Below are positions 1 to 9,330 of a stretch of DNA of 64,000 nucleotides, one piece after another. The stretch spans positions 1-64,000 of the forward strand of contig DATJVY010000001.1 in assembly GCA_035501615.1 (NCBI GenBank), written 5' to 3'. This DNA is from RPRB01 sp035501615 (lineage in GTDB: Bacteria > Myxococcota > Myxococcia > Myxococcales > Myxococcaceae). Positions within the stretch are counted from its first letter, which is position 1, and every line of letters starts with the position of its first letter. The notes under the pieces were generated by a model, which worked only from the letters and a program-made list of their open reading frames with translations, did not search any database and had not been told where the DNA came from. A program made the translations under genes and the position numbers.

Positions 1-15
1 GAGCGCTCGCCCTCG

Positions 16-1515
16 TCAGACCAGGGCCCAGCCGCCCGCGGCCTCGCGGACGACCCCCTCGCCCCGGAGCTTCTCGAGGATGGCCAGGGTGCTCCGCTCG
101 GCGAGGTAGGGCGGCGCCGTCGGCGTGTCCGCGTAGGCGTCGGCGGCGAGCTCGGACAGAGGCCGTCCCAGCGTGCTGAGGGCCGCGGTCACCCGCCGCT
201 CGCGCATCGCCCGGTGGTCGATGACCAGGGTCAGCGCGCTCGGACCGTCAGGCAGCGGCGGCCCGTGCGCCGGGTAAACCGCGCGGACCGGAAGGTCGCG
301 CAGCCGCGCCAGCTGGTGGAGGTATACCGCCATCTCGCCTTCCGGCGGGTCGATGAGGATGGTCCCCTGCCCGGCCACCATGTCCCCCACCACCGCCGCC
401 CGGCTCTGGGTGTCGACGAGCGAGATGTGCCCCCGAGCGTGACCGGGCGTGTGGAGCACCCGCCAGCGCATGCCCGGCGCTCCCGCGAGCGCCAGCTCGT
501 CCCCCTCGTCGAGGAGGCGGTCCGCGCGGAACGCCAGCCGGTCCGCCGTCCGGGCGTGACACCAGACCGGGATGCCCAGCTGCTCGCTGACGGCCTGCGC
601 GCCGCCCACGTGGTCGAGGTGGTGGTGGGTGAGCACGACGGCCAGCGGCCGGCAGTCCTCGGCCGAGAGCGCACGGACTTGGGTCACCAGCCGCTCGAGC
701 TCGGCCGGGTCCGAGGCGCCGGGGTCGACGATGAGCAGCTCTCCGGTCCCGAGAATCCAGGAGTTGGTGTGGGTGGCCGGGAGCAGCGTCGGCGTCCGGA
801 GCGCGACCAGCCGGACGCCACGCTGGAACTCGATGCGGGTGTCCGCCGCCGTCGGCGAGGCGAGCCAGGCCACCGCGTCCACCGTCCGCCGCACCCGGGA
901 GAGCACGTTGAGGGCATGGCGGTTCGGCGGGTGGAGCAGCGCCCTGCCCTCCTGCCAGAGCGTGAGCGCATCGGCGGGCCGCACCCAGCTGCCCTCGGCC
1001 GCCTCGCCGGGCCAGACCTCGGCCCGGGTGCCCGGGGGCACCTCCACGAGGAAGAAGCGGGCGTCGAAGCGGAGCGGCATGAAGGGCGGCGTCACCCAGC
1101 GCCCCGCCGGCTCGAAGTCCAGCGCGTCCACCTGTAGCCCGAGCCGGGCGAGCACCGCCCCGAACGTCTCCTTGCCATCGAGCAGTGCCTGCCGGGCCGC
1201 GGCGAGGGTGGAGGCGTCGGGCGTCCGCCCGCGAGCGGCGAGCACGCCGGTCTCCTCGAACAGCTCCCGGGCCGCGGCGGCCACGAGCCTCGAGTCGGGC
1301 GGACCCGCGCCCTCGATGGGAAGCTCGGCGTCCGCGGCGTCCACCCGGCCCCCCGGGAAGGCATAGAAGCCCGCGGCGAAGGAGACGGTGCGCTCGCGGC
1401 GGAGCCAGAAGGTCTCCAGCCCGCGTGGCCCCATGCGCACCAGCACCACGACTGCGGCGTCTCTCGGCTCCGCCGGTGGCGGCGCCTCCTGCATCCCCGG
1501 GATCGCCTCGCTCAT
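16..1515 (-). CDS. NUDIX hydrolase fused to a metallo-beta-lactamase-fold hydrolase
   Basis: 499 residues in two domains. The N-terminal part (about residues 20-220) carries a NUDIX box: GGRVDAAD near residue 55, a short spacer, then ARELFEETGVL near 82-92, the usual nucleoside-diphosphate-X hydrolase metal site. The C-terminal part (about 230-499) is a metallo-beta-lactamase fold with THHHLDHVGG near residue 300 and a later TPGHARGH histidine, resembling the LACTB2/glyoxalase II-like group. Each domain is normally a separate protein. The substrates cannot be read from sequence. No signal peptide, so cytosolic. The ATG overlaps the TGA of the upstream HD gene by 4 nt, so translation is probably coupled. 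Confidence 0.88.
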   Translation of the reverse strand: MSEAIPGMQEAPPPAEPRDAAVVVLVRMGPRGLETFWLRRERTVSFAAGFYAFPGGRVDAADAELPIEGAGPPDSRLVAAAARELFEETGVLAARGRTPDASTLAAARQALLDGKETFGAVLARLGLQVDALDFEPAGRWVTPPFMPLRFDARFFLVEVPPGTRAEVWPGEAAEGSWVRPADALTLWQEGRALLHPPNRHALNVLSRVRRTVDAVAWLASPTAADTRIEFQRGVRLVALRTPTLLPATHTNSWILGTGELLIVDPGASDPAELERLVTQVRALSAEDCRPLAVVLTHHHLDHVGGAQAVSEQLGIPVWCHARTADRLAFRADRLLDEGDELALAGAPGMRWRVLHTPGHARGHISLVDTQSRAAVVGDMVAGQGTILIDPPEGEMAVYLHQLARLRDLPVRAVYPAHGPPLPDGPSALTLVIDHRAMRERRVTAALSTLGRPLSELAADAYADTPTAPPYLAERSTLAILEKLRGEGVVREAAGGWALV

Positions 1516-2819
1516 CGCTTGCCGGCGGACCCTACCGCATCGCCGAGCTTCGCTGCGGTGACTCCTGCGAGCACCTGCCGGGCGCGATCCAGGCTCTCTG
1601 GAAGCACGTAAGCCCGGGAGAGCCGGACCGGCGAGGCGTACCGCTGATACAGCGGTGTGTAACGGGCGACCGGGGTCAGCCGGCCGGACGATTCATCCAG
1701 GACGTACAGGCTCGGGCCCTCCCCCTCGTCGAAGTAGCGGGAGAGGGTCTCCCGGCTCTCGACCGTGAAGTGCTCCACCCCCGCCTCGTGGAGGGCCGCC
1801 GACAGGGCTCCCAGGTCGTAGCCAGCGTCCCGCTCGGTGAACTGGGCCAGGAGCTTGAACCCCTGGCGGCGGACGATGCGCTGCGCCCAGCGGTTGGAGG
1901 AGCCCCGGAGCGCCCAGAGCAGGGCCACGTCGTCGGTACGGAGGAAGCGCGCCGGGTCGGCGGGGATCTCGAACTCGCCCGGGGCCTCCCGGTAATAGGC
2001 CTCGAGCATCCAGTCGAAGCTCACCGCGGTGTGGTGCAGGTACACCGACAGGAACATGTGGTGCCGGCTGAGGAGGAAGTCCTCGAAGGCGAAGACCGCG
2101 CTCCTCGAGAGGGCGAGCTCCACCTGCCCGTCCCGCTCGGCCGGGTGCAGGTTCTGCACCAGCCAGTCCAGGTCGAACCGGCCGTAGTTCACCCCGGTAT
2201 AGAAGGAGTCCCGGAGCAGGTAGTCCATCCGGTCGGCGTCCAGCTCGCCCGAGACCAGCGCCCGGAGGAGTGGCGCCCAGTCCGCACCTCCGTACCGGAA
2301 GTCCAGCCCGCCGGGCGGCGTACTCCCGGTGACCAGCGCGGCCAGCGCCTCGCCCGAGATGCCCTGATCCCCCACCCGGGCCCGGAGGAGGTCGGCCAGG
2401 TCCGTGTCGAGGAGCACCTTCACCGTGAAGTCCTCGTGACGGGCCTGTCCCCCGTCGGTCCCGGTCCACGCCGGAAGCCCGAGCGCGGCCCGAGGGGGAG
2501 CGATGCGCTCGCTGGCGTGGCTGAGCGGCATGTGGCCCAGGTCGTGGCAGAGGACCGCCAGGCGCAACGCCGTCCGGAACCGCTGGCGCTCCGCCTCGGG
2601 CAGGTCGCTCCGGGCGGCCAGCGCATCGAAGAGACGTCCCACCACGTGCATCGCCCCGAGCGAGTGGGCGTGCCGGGTGTGCGTCGCCCCCGGGAAGGAC
2701 AGCTCCCCGAAGCCCAGCTGCCGGACGTGGCGCAGCCGCTGGTACCAGGCGCTGTCCACGACCGCCGCCTCGTCGGCCGAGACCGGGAGGGTGCCGTGAA
2801 TCGGATCTCGAATGCGCAT
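1512..2819 (-). CDS. HD-domain phosphohydrolase (dGTPase/YdhJ-like)
   Basis: 435 residues. The protein opens with MRIRDPIHGTL, the typical start of the COG1078-type HD family. The metal-binding H...HD...D signature is visible: RHAHSLGAMH (first His), VLCHDLGHMPLSHASE (HD pair) and the later DADRMDYLLRDSFYTG. Members hydrolyse nucleotides or related phosphoesters; the actual substrate is unknown here. I chose the ATG at 2819 rather than the GTG nine codons upstream, because the conserved region starts exactly there and the longer start would leave only 11 bp to the divergent ATP-grasp gene instead of 38. It is first in a two-gene operon with the NUDIX/MBL fusion. Confidence 0.88.
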   Translation of the reverse strand: MRIRDPIHGTLPVSADEAAVVDSAWYQRLRHVRQLGFGELSFPGATHTRHAHSLGAMHVVGRLFDALAARSDLPEAERQRFRTALRLAVLCHDLGHMPLSHASERIAPPRAALGLPAWTGTDGGQARHEDFTVKVLLDTDLADLLRARVGDQGISGEALAALVTGSTPPGGLDFRYGGADWAPLLRALVSGELDADRMDYLLRDSFYTGVNYGRFDLDWLVQNLHPAERDGQVELALSRSAVFAFEDFLLSRHHMFLSVYLHHTAVSFDWMLEAYYREAPGEFEIPADPARFLRTDDVALLWALRGSSNRWAQRIVRRQGFKLLAQFTERDAGYDLGALSAALHEAGVEHFTVESRETLSRYFDEGEGPSLYVLDESSGRLTPVARYTPLYQRYASPVRLSRAYVLPESLDRARQVLAGVTAAKLGDAVGSAGKR

Positions 2820-2857
2820 CGTGTCGGCAGATCGTGCTACATCCACAAGACAACTGC
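2820..2857. promoter_or_regulatory. 38-bp divergent start region
   Basis: The HD gene (minus) and the ATP-grasp gene (plus) start 38 bp apart, so both promoters must lie here or inside the opposing gene. The stretch is less GC-rich than its surroundings and contains GCTACATC, a possible -10-like element, on the plus strand. No convincing -35 partner is visible. Confidence 0.3.
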
Positions 2858-3979
2858 ATGCACATCACGCTCCTGCACAACGCGGACGCCGATGCACTGG
2901 AGGAAGACCCAGGACGCGAGGCGAGGGCGGACGTGGAGCGGGTGGCTGCCGAGCTCTCCCGCACGCTCGTGGTGGACGGCTTCGAGGTGACGGTCCTCCC
3001 CGTGGGGCCGAGCCCCGCGGACATCGTCGCCCCGCTCGCCACCCGCCCCACCGACCTGGTCCTCAACCTCTGCGAGTCCATCGGAGGGGATGCCCGCGGT
3101 GAGATGGCGATCCCCGCCCTCCTCGACCTCCTCGGGCTCCCCTACTCCGGCTCGGGCCCCCTGGCGCTCGGGCTCGCCCTCCACAAGGACAAGGCCAAGG
3201 AGCTGCTCGTGGCCCGGAGCGTTCCCACGCCGCCGTTCCGGGTGGTCGAGCGGCTGGCCCAGCTCGACACCATCGAGCTGCCCTTCCCGCTCATCGTGAA
3301 GCCCTCCCGCGAGGACGCCTCGGTGGGCGTGGACTTCGACTCGGTGGTGGAGGACGAGCGCTCGCTCCGCGACGCGGTCCGCCGCGTCCTCCGCACCTTC
3401 AAGCAGCCGGCGCTGGTGGAGCGATTCATCCCCGGCCGGGAGGTCTACGTCTCGCTGCTCGGCAACACGCCGCGGACCGCGCTTCCGCTCTCCGAGATCC
3501 GCTTCGGGCAGACGTTCGCGGGGAAGCCGCACATCGTCAGCTACCGAGCCAAGTGGGAACCCTCGTCCCCCGAGTGCGTCGATAGCCCCTCGGTTCCCTG
3601 CACCCTGCCGCGCGAGCTCGAGGCGCGGGTGGTCGACACCGCGCTCGCGGCCTTCGAGGCGCTCGGCTGCCGTGACTACGGACGGGTGGATCTCCGACTC
3701 TCCGACGACGGTCGGCCGTGGGTCATTGACATCAATCCCAACTGCGATTTGCATCCCGAGGCGGGTTTCGCCAGGAGCGCAGCGGCGGCCGGGCTTCCGT
3801 ACTCGGCGCTCGCGTTGCGACTGGTGGATGTCGCGCTCGAAAGGACCCATGGACATCCGTCCCGCCGTCCCAGAAGACAGGGAAGGCCTCGCGAGGCTCC
3901 TCGACCGCATCGAGAACTTCTCACCCGACGAGGTGCGCTGCGCGCTCGAGGTCATCGACCTGGCGTTGCAGCCGAGTAA
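2858..3979 (+). CDS. ATP-grasp ligase, D-alanine-D-alanine ligase type
   Basis: 373 residues. The fold is D-Ala-D-Ala-ligase-like: N-terminal MHITLLHN strand, DLVLNLCESIGGD, the ATP-grasp central domain with PFPLIVKPSREDASVG (phosphate loop), ERFIPGREVYV and the Mg-binding DINPNCDLHP near residue 295. It probably joins an amino acid or peptide carboxylate to an amine, but the substrate is unknown and a role in peptidoglycan is only one option. The recognisable domain ends at about residue 331, exactly where the GNAT gene begins. The last 42 or so residues are Arg/Pro-rich and read through the GNAT start in another frame. ATG 2858 fits the fold better than the in-frame GTG at 2834. Confidence 0.8.
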   Translation: MHITLLHNADADALEEDPGREARADVERVAAELSRTLVVDGFEVTVLPVGPSPADIVAPLATRPTDLVLNLCESIGGDARGEMAIPALLDLLGLPYSGSGPLALGLALHKDKAKELLVARSVPTPPFRVVERLAQLDTIELPFPLIVKPSREDASVGVDFDSVVEDERSLRDAVRRVLRTFKQPALVERFIPGREVYVSLLGNTPRTALPLSEIRFGQTFAGKPHIVSYRAKWEPSSPECVDSPSVPCTLPRELEARVVDTALAAFEALGCRDYGRVDLRLSDDGRPWVIDINPNCDLHPEAGFARSAAAAGLPYSALALRLVDVALERTHGHPSRRPRRQGRPREAPRPHRELLTRRGALRARGHRPGVAAE

Positions 3980-4316
3980 CCCGGACTACCACGTCCTGGT
4001 GGCGCTCATCGCGGGGAAGCTCGCCGGATACGTCTGCTACGGCCCCACCCCGATGACCGACAGGACGTTCGACCTCTACTGGATCTGCAGCGAGCCGTCC
4101 CTGCGGGGCAAGGGCATCGGGGCCGGACTGGTGGCGGCGATGGAGGGCGACCTCCGGCGGAAGAAGGCCCGGCTGGTACGGGTGGAGACCTCGGCCACCG
4201 AGGACTACGGGCCGGCGCGCGGCTTCTACCAGTCGATGCGCTACCTGGAGGAGGCCCGGTTCCGGGACTTCTACAAGGTGGGGGACGACCTCATCCTCCT
4301 GAAGAAGAAGCTCTAG
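3849..4316 (+). CDS. GNAT family N-acetyltransferase
   Basis: 155 residues, the usual single-domain GNAT length. MDIRPAVPEDREGLARLL is the typical beta1-alpha1 start. LYWICSEPSLRGKGIGAGLVAAMEGD carries the acetyl-CoA pyrophosphate loop (RGKGIG), followed by RVETSATEDYGPARGFYQSMRYLEEARFRDFY. Substrate unknown. An AAAGGA ribosome site lies just upstream of the ATG, inside the ATP-grasp reading frame, which it overlaps by 131 nt. Co-expression with the ligase suggests the two may modify the same small molecule, but that is inference. Confidence 0.87.
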   Translation: MDIRPAVPEDREGLARLLDRIENFSPDEVRCALEVIDLALQPSNPDYHVLVALIAGKLAGYVCYGPTPMTDRTFDLYWICSEPSLRGKGIGAGLVAAMEGDLRRKKARLVRVETSATEDYGPARGFYQSMRYLEEARFRDFYKVGDDLILLKKKL

Positions 4317-5794
4317 TGCGGACGTTCCACGCCCTCGTCGTCCTCGCCGCGCTCACGGCGTCCCCCGGTCTGCTGGCGGACGGAGCGCCGGCGGCGACGG
4401 CACCGACGTCGTCCGCGGTCTCGGACGTGCTGCGCGTTCCACGGCCGCAGGGGGGCGAGTACTTCGGCGTCTACCTGGTGAACAAGAAGGTCGGCTGGTT
4501 CTTCAGCGACCTCGCGCCGGTGCCGGGCCACGCCCAGGTCAAGACCGTCTCCGAGCTGGTCTTCAAGGCGAAGGTAGGCACCGGCACCTCCGACCGGCGC
4601 CACTACGAGGAGCGGATCTACGAGTCGAGGCCCGGAGGCCGCCTGCTCTCGTTCGTCTTCAAGGACGAGGGTGACGGTGGAAACCAGCTCCTCGAGGGGA
4701 AGGCGAGGGCCGATGGGATCACCGTCAGGCGCCACCGGCCGGACCAGCCCGACGAGACGCTCCGGCTGCCTCCGAGCAAGGAGACCGTCGAGGACGCCGA
4801 CCCGATCCGGGTGGCGCTGCTCCGGGGCAAGCAGCTCACCGGCACCCTGCTCGACCCGACCGACCTCCGGGAATACGAGACCATCACCACCCCCGGGCCC
4901 GAGGAGCGCCGGGTCATCAACGGCGTCTCCACCGTCCTGCGCAAGGCGACCAGCCTCACCATGAAGGAGAAGGTCCCGGGCGATGCCGTGGTCACGCCGG
5001 ATGGCTCGGTGGTCGAGGTGATCTACGGCTCGAAGCTGGCGATGCGCGCGGAGCCGAAGTCCGTCGCCCAGCGGCTGGACCGGGTGGAGATCTTCGGCCT
5101 CACGCGCCTGGTGCTCCCGGCCGTCCCGCCCCAGTCGGCGCGGAGCATCCCCGGCGAGTGGACGCTGGTGCTGACCGGCTTCCCCGACAGCTTCCACCGT
5201 CCGACGGAACGCCAGACCTACCGGGACCTCGGCGACGGTAAATCCGAGGTGACCATCCGCGCCGTCCCGCCCGACCCGGCGAAGCTCGTGAAGCGTGGCG
5301 CTCCGCGTCCGCCCGAGACGTCGGAGTACCTCCAGACGTCCATCCTGGTCGAGTCCGACAACCCGGCGATCGTGAAGAAGGCGAAGAAGATCGCCGGACG
5401 CGAGAAGGACGCCTACACCGTTGCGAAGAAGGTGGTCGCCTGGGTCGGCCGGAACATGCGGAAGGACTACGGTGCCAGCGCCGACCGGGCCACCGACGTG
5501 CTTCGCACCATGCGCGGCGACTGTACCGAGCACTCGCTGCTCAGCATCTCGCTCCTGCGGGCGCTGGGGATTCCCGCGCGCCGGATCGACGGGGTGGTCT
5601 ACGTCCAGAACGCGGACGGCGTGCCCGCCCTCTACTGGCACGAGTGGGTCGAGGCCTGGGTGGGCACCTGGACCCAGCTCGACCCCACCTTCGACCAGCC
5701 GGTCGCGGACGCCACGCACCTGGCCCTCGGCGAGGAGAGCGGCGCGGAGATCATGCCGCTCCTCGGCGAGCTCAAGGTGGTCGCGGCCCGGTAG
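4316..5794 (+). CDS. Secreted transglutaminase-like protein
   Basis: 492 residues with a short signal peptide (LVVLAALTASPGLLADG). The N-terminal 350 residues are an uncharacterised beta-rich region. The C-terminal part is a transglutaminase-like domain with the triad visible: C403 in RGDCTEHS, H442 in YWHEWVEAW, D456 in QLDPTFDQP. Bacterial members are usually peptidases or peptide-bond-forming enzymes acting outside the cytoplasm; the substrate here is unknown. The GTG start shares its first G with the TAG stop of the GNAT gene (1-nt overlap), so it is the third gene of the ATP-grasp/GNAT operon. Its TAG stop abuts the convergent GlsB-like gene with no spacer. Confidence 0.85.
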   Translation: MRTFHALVVLAALTASPGLLADGAPAATAPTSSAVSDVLRVPRPQGGEYFGVYLVNKKVGWFFSDLAPVPGHAQVKTVSELVFKAKVGTGTSDRRHYEERIYESRPGGRLLSFVFKDEGDGGNQLLEGKARADGITVRRHRPDQPDETLRLPPSKETVEDADPIRVALLRGKQLTGTLLDPTDLREYETITTPGPEERRVINGVSTVLRKATSLTMKEKVPGDAVVTPDGSVVEVIYGSKLAMRAEPKSVAQRLDRVEIFGLTRLVLPAVPPQSARSIPGEWTLVLTGFPDSFHRPTERQTYRDLGDGKSEVTIRAVPPDPAKLVKRGAPRPPETSEYLQTSILVESDNPAIVKKAKKIAGREKDAYTVAKKVVAWVGRNMRKDYGASADRATDVLRTMRGDCTEHSLLSISLLRALGIPARRIDGVVYVQNADGVPALYWHEWVEAWVGTWTQLDPTFDQPVADATHLALGEESGAEIMPLLGELKVVAAR

Positions 5795-6040
5795 TCAGCG
5801 GCGCGAGGCGATCCAGAGGAGCAAGAGAGCGCCGATCACCGAGGAGATCAGCCCGCCCACGTGCAGGATGGCGATGTTCCCGTGCCAGAACAGCGAGCTC
5901 AGGAACCCGCCCACCAGCGAGCCGGCCATGCCGAGCAGGGCCGTCGCGATCCATCCCATGGGCTGCTTCCCGGGGAAGAGCGCCCGGGCGATGACCCCGG
6001 CGATGAGCCCCAGGACGATCCACGAGCAAAGTCCGATCAT
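5795..6040 (-). CDS. GlsB/YeaQ/YmgE family small membrane protein
   Basis: 81 residues with three hydrophobic helices. The family signature is clear: ARALFPGKQPMGWIATALLGMAGS followed by a second glycine-rich helix pair. Known as transglycosylase-associated protein; in other bacteria it is often stress-induced, but the molecular role is not established. It runs convergent to the transglutaminase gene (stops abut) and divergent from the M24B peptidase gene, with about 100 bp between starts. Confidence 0.85.
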   Translation of the reverse strand: MIGLCSWIVLGLIAGVIARALFPGKQPMGWIATALLGMAGSLVGGFLSSLFWHGNIAILHVGGLISSVIGALLLLWIASRR

Positions 6041-6139
6041 GCGGGGCGAAGCCTGCCCCGGCCGGGCCCTCGCAGTCACGTGCCAAACGCCGCGCGCAAG
6101 GCTCGAATTCCAGCGTTGCCCTCGCGGGGGCCGGCGGCC

Positions 6140-7519
6140 ATGCTGCCGGGCCCCATGCTCTCCGCCCCCGCTCTCGTCCTCGTCCTCCTCGCTGCCGAGC
6201 CCGCTCCTGGCGTCACCCAGGAGGTGCCGAGGCAGCTTCCCGTCGGCAAGTACATGGCCCCCTCGGTCGGTCCCGAGGCGCGCCCCATCGGCCCCGCCGG
6301 GACGCTCGGGGCCGACGTGTACCGGAAGCGCCGGAAGGCGCTGATGGAGAAGCTGAAGACGGGGGCCACCCTCGTCGTGAACGAGGCGAAGTTCGAGGGC
6401 CTCCGGGAGAGGATGGACTTCTATTACCTGACCGGCATCGACGAGCCGGGCGCGGCGCTGCTGCTCGATCCGGCCTCGCCCGACCCGGAGATCCTCTTCC
6501 TGCGGGCGCTGGACGTCGAGCGGGGTCAGTGGGAAGGCGAGCGGGCCAAGCTTCCGTCCCAGCTCCTCGAGAACACCAGCGGCATCGCGGAGATTCACCG
6601 GATCGACCGACTCCCGCGGGCCCTGCTCCGTGCCTGCACCCATGGCGGGCTGAACTACGTGGGGCAGCTCGTGCCAGCGCCCGAGCCGAAGCCGAAGGTG
6701 ATGACCTACTACGCCGACGCGGTCGAGCGTTCCATCGGTTCGCCCGGCGGCGACGGGTGCAAGGTGAACGACCGGCACGACACGCTCGCGCGGATGCGGG
6801 AGGCGAAGGAGGCCGAGGAGATCAAGCTCATGCGGCGGGCCATCGAGCACACCGCGGCCGGCCACGCACGGATCCTCGAGGTGCTCCGACCGGGGATGCG
6901 CGAGTTCGAGCTGAAGGACGTCGTCGAGGAGGCGTTCCGGCGCTCCGGCTCGCGGCACGTCGCCTACGACTCGATCGTCGGCTCGGGCCCGAACGGCGCG
7001 GTGCTCCACTACCCGAAGGACGACCGGGTGATGAAGGAGGGCGAGCTGGTGGTGGTCGATGCCGGGGCGGAGGAGCAGTACTACGCGACCGACGTGACCC
7101 GCACCTATCCGGTGAGCGGCAAGTTCAGCCCGGAGCAGCGAGAGATCTACAACATCGTCCTGAAGGCGCAGGCGGCAGGAATCGCCGCGGCGAAGCCCGG
7201 GGTCACGCCGCGGACGCTCGAGAAGGCGATCCGGAAGGTCATCGACGACGCGGGCTACCACGACGCGTTCCTGCACGGCTGCTGTCACTTCGTGGGCCTC
7301 GAGGTGCACGACACCGGCGACTACGATGCGCCGCTACCGGTCGGCGCGGTGATGACGGTCGAGCCCGGCATCTACCTTCCCTGGCGTGGGTTCGGGGTGC
7401 GGATCGAGGACGAGATCCTCATCACCCCCACCGGGGCCGAGCTGATCACCAAGGCAGTTCCGAGGGACCCCGACGAGATCGAGCGCCGGATGCAGGGCAA
7501 ACGCGCGGACGCACGCTGA
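6140..7519 (+). CDS. Xaa-Pro aminopeptidase, M24B family, exported
   Basis: 459 residues from the ATG at 6140, or 454 from the ATG at 6155. It begins with a hydrophobic leader (MLSAPALVLVLLAAEPAPG), so it is probably exported. The N-terminal creatinase-like domain includes MDFYYLTGIDEPGAALLL. The catalytic pita-bread domain shows all five metal ligands: D307 (VVDAGAE), D318 (ATDVTRTY), H383 (GCCHFVGLEVHD), E408 (VEPGIYLP) and E423 (RIEDEILIT). It should remove N-terminal residues from peptides with proline at position 2 using two Mn or Co ions. Followed 12 bp later by the DUF885 gene, probably co-transcribed. Confidence 0.92.
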   Translation: MLPGPMLSAPALVLVLLAAEPAPGVTQEVPRQLPVGKYMAPSVGPEARPIGPAGTLGADVYRKRRKALMEKLKTGATLVVNEAKFEGLRERMDFYYLTGIDEPGAALLLDPASPDPEILFLRALDVERGQWEGERAKLPSQLLENTSGIAEIHRIDRLPRALLRACTHGGLNYVGQLVPAPEPKPKVMTYYADAVERSIGSPGGDGCKVNDRHDTLARMREAKEAEEIKLMRRAIEHTAAGHARILEVLRPGMREFELKDVVEEAFRRSGSRHVAYDSIVGSGPNGAVLHYPKDDRVMKEGELVVVDAGAEEQYYATDVTRTYPVSGKFSPEQREIYNIVLKAQAAGIAAAKPGVTPRTLEKAIRKVIDDAGYHDAFLHGCCHFVGLEVHDTGDYDAPLPVGAVMTVEPGIYLPWRGFGVRIEDEILITPTGAELITKAVPRDPDEIERRMQGKRADAR

Positions 7520-7531
7520 GCGCCCGAGGCC

Positions 7532-9271
7532 ATGCCCGCCCAACGCTTCCTCGTGATCGCCGCGATCCTCGCCGGCTGCGCCCACCCTCCGGAAGGGGGG
7601 TCGGCTCCGTCCAGCCCGCAGCAGGCGTTCGACGCTCTGTCCCGGGACTACGTCGAGCGCTATCTCGCGCTCGCTCCGTCGGACGCCACCCTCCTCGGAG
7701 ACCACCGGTACGACGGGCGGTGGCCGGACCTGAGCCCTGCCGGCGACGCGGAGCGGAAGAGCTTCGAGGACGAGATGCTGGCCCGCCTCTCGGCGATCGA
7801 CCGGTCCGCGCTCGGGCCGGAGGCGCAGGTCGACGCGGAGATGCTCCAGACCGAGCTGCGCTTCGCGGGATTCGCCAGGACCGAGCTACGGCCGGCGGAC
7901 CTCCAGCCGGTCCACTACACCAGCATCATCGGAGCGGGGCTCGACCCGCTGATCAACCGGGAGTTCCTGACCCGGGAGGAGCGTGCCCGCAGCCTCGCCT
8001 CGCGGCTCGACGGGCTGGGGAAGGTCCTCTCGGCGGCACGGCAGCATCTGACCCGCCCCGCGCGGATCCAGACCGAGACCGCCATCCAGCAGACCGCCGC
8101 GCTGATCGGCCTCACCGAGCAGGAGCTTCCCGAGCAGTTCAAGGACGTACCGGCCGTCGTGGCCGCGTCGGGACGGGCGGCGTCCGCGCTCCACGCCTTC
8201 CAGACCTTCCTGCAGCAGACCCTGCTCCCGCGGTCGGACGGCTCCTTCCGCCTCGGGAAGGAGCGCTTCACGACCAAGCTGCGCTTCGTGCTCGACGACG
8301 ACGTCGACCCCGATGCGCTCGCCCGGAGCGCGCGCTCGGTGGTCGACTCCACCCAGGAGGCGATGGTCGACACGGCGAAGCAGGTCTGGACCGAGGATCG
8401 GCTCGGCACCCTCCCACCGCTGGCCGCGCCCGAGCAGCGCCGGGCGTTCGTGCGCCGGGTGCTGGATCACCTCGCGGAGCGGGTGCCGACCAGCCAGAGC
8501 ATCCTGGGTGACTCGAAGGCCTGGCTGGACAGGGCGACGGCCTTCGTCCGCGAGAAGGACCTCGTGCGCGTGCCGGACGAGCCGGTCCGGGTGGGTGAGA
8601 TGCCCGAGTACCGCCGGGGCGTGGCGGTGGCGTACTGCGACTCGTCCGGTCCGCTCGAGGCCAAGCCAGAGACGATCTTCGCCATCTCTCCGCCGCCGTC
8701 CGACTGGCCTCCGGAGCGGGTGCGTTCCTTCTTCCGCGAGTACAACGAGTCGATGCTCGCCGACCTCACGGTTCACGAGGCGATGCCCGGCCACTACCTG
8801 CAGCTGATGCACAGCAACCGCTTCCCTTCCAAGCTGCGCGCGGTGCTCTCCAGCGGACCGTTCATCGAGGGCTGGGCCGTGTACAGCGAGTGGCTGATGG
8901 CCGCGAGGGGGTTCGGCGGACCGAAGGTGAAGATGCAGCAGCAGAAGATGCTGCTCCGGGCCGCGGTGAACGCCCTGCTCGACCACGGCATCCACACCGG
9001 AACCCTGGACGAGAAGCAGGCGCTGGACCTCATGACCCGCGATGCGTTCCAGGAGGAGGGCGAGGCGGTGGGGAAGTGGAAGCGCGCTCGCCTCACCAGT
9101 GCCCAGCTGAGCACCTACTTCTATGGATTCCTGGAGATGCGGAGGCTCCGGGACGTTGCGGAGAGCCAGCCCGGCTTCTCCGAGCGCACCTACCACGACC
9201 GGCTCCTCTCGCACGGATCTCCGGCGCCGAGGTACGTCCGGGCGCTGCTGGCCGCGCCACCGGCGGGCTGA
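7532..9271 (+). CDS. DUF885 family (COG4805) putative metallopeptidase lipoprotein
   Basis: 579 residues, normal for DUF885. It starts with a lipoprotein-type leader ending in ILAGCAHPP, so it is probably membrane-anchored. The family core TVHEAMPGHYLQLMHSN (HExxxGH, about residues 415-430) is present and is the presumed zinc site. EGWAVYSEWLM and the C-terminal YFYGFLEMRRLRD are also family-typical. Some members have been linked to peptide hydrolysis, so a role downstream of the neighbouring Xaa-Pro aminopeptidase is reasonable but inferred. Confidence 0.87.
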   Translation: MPAQRFLVIAAILAGCAHPPEGGSAPSSPQQAFDALSRDYVERYLALAPSDATLLGDHRYDGRWPDLSPAGDAERKSFEDEMLARLSAIDRSALGPEAQVDAEMLQTELRFAGFARTELRPADLQPVHYTSIIGAGLDPLINREFLTREERARSLASRLDGLGKVLSAARQHLTRPARIQTETAIQQTAALIGLTEQELPEQFKDVPAVVAASGRAASALHAFQTFLQQTLLPRSDGSFRLGKERFTTKLRFVLDDDVDPDALARSARSVVDSTQEAMVDTAKQVWTEDRLGTLPPLAAPEQRRAFVRRVLDHLAERVPTSQSILGDSKAWLDRATAFVREKDLVRVPDEPVRVGEMPEYRRGVAVAYCDSSGPLEAKPETIFAISPPPSDWPPERVRSFFREYNESMLADLTVHEAMPGHYLQLMHSNRFPSKLRAVLSSGPFIEGWAVYSEWLMAARGFGGPKVKMQQQKMLLRAAVNALLDHGIHTGTLDEKQALDLMTRDAFQEEGEAVGKWKRARLTSAQLSTYFYGFLEMRRLRDVAESQPGFSERTYHDRLLSHGSPAPRYVRALLAAPPAG

Positions 9272-9330
9272 CGCGCGGCGCGGCGTGGCCGGGCCGCTCC
9301 TGCCGGAGCGGGGCGTAGTACCGTCGCCGG

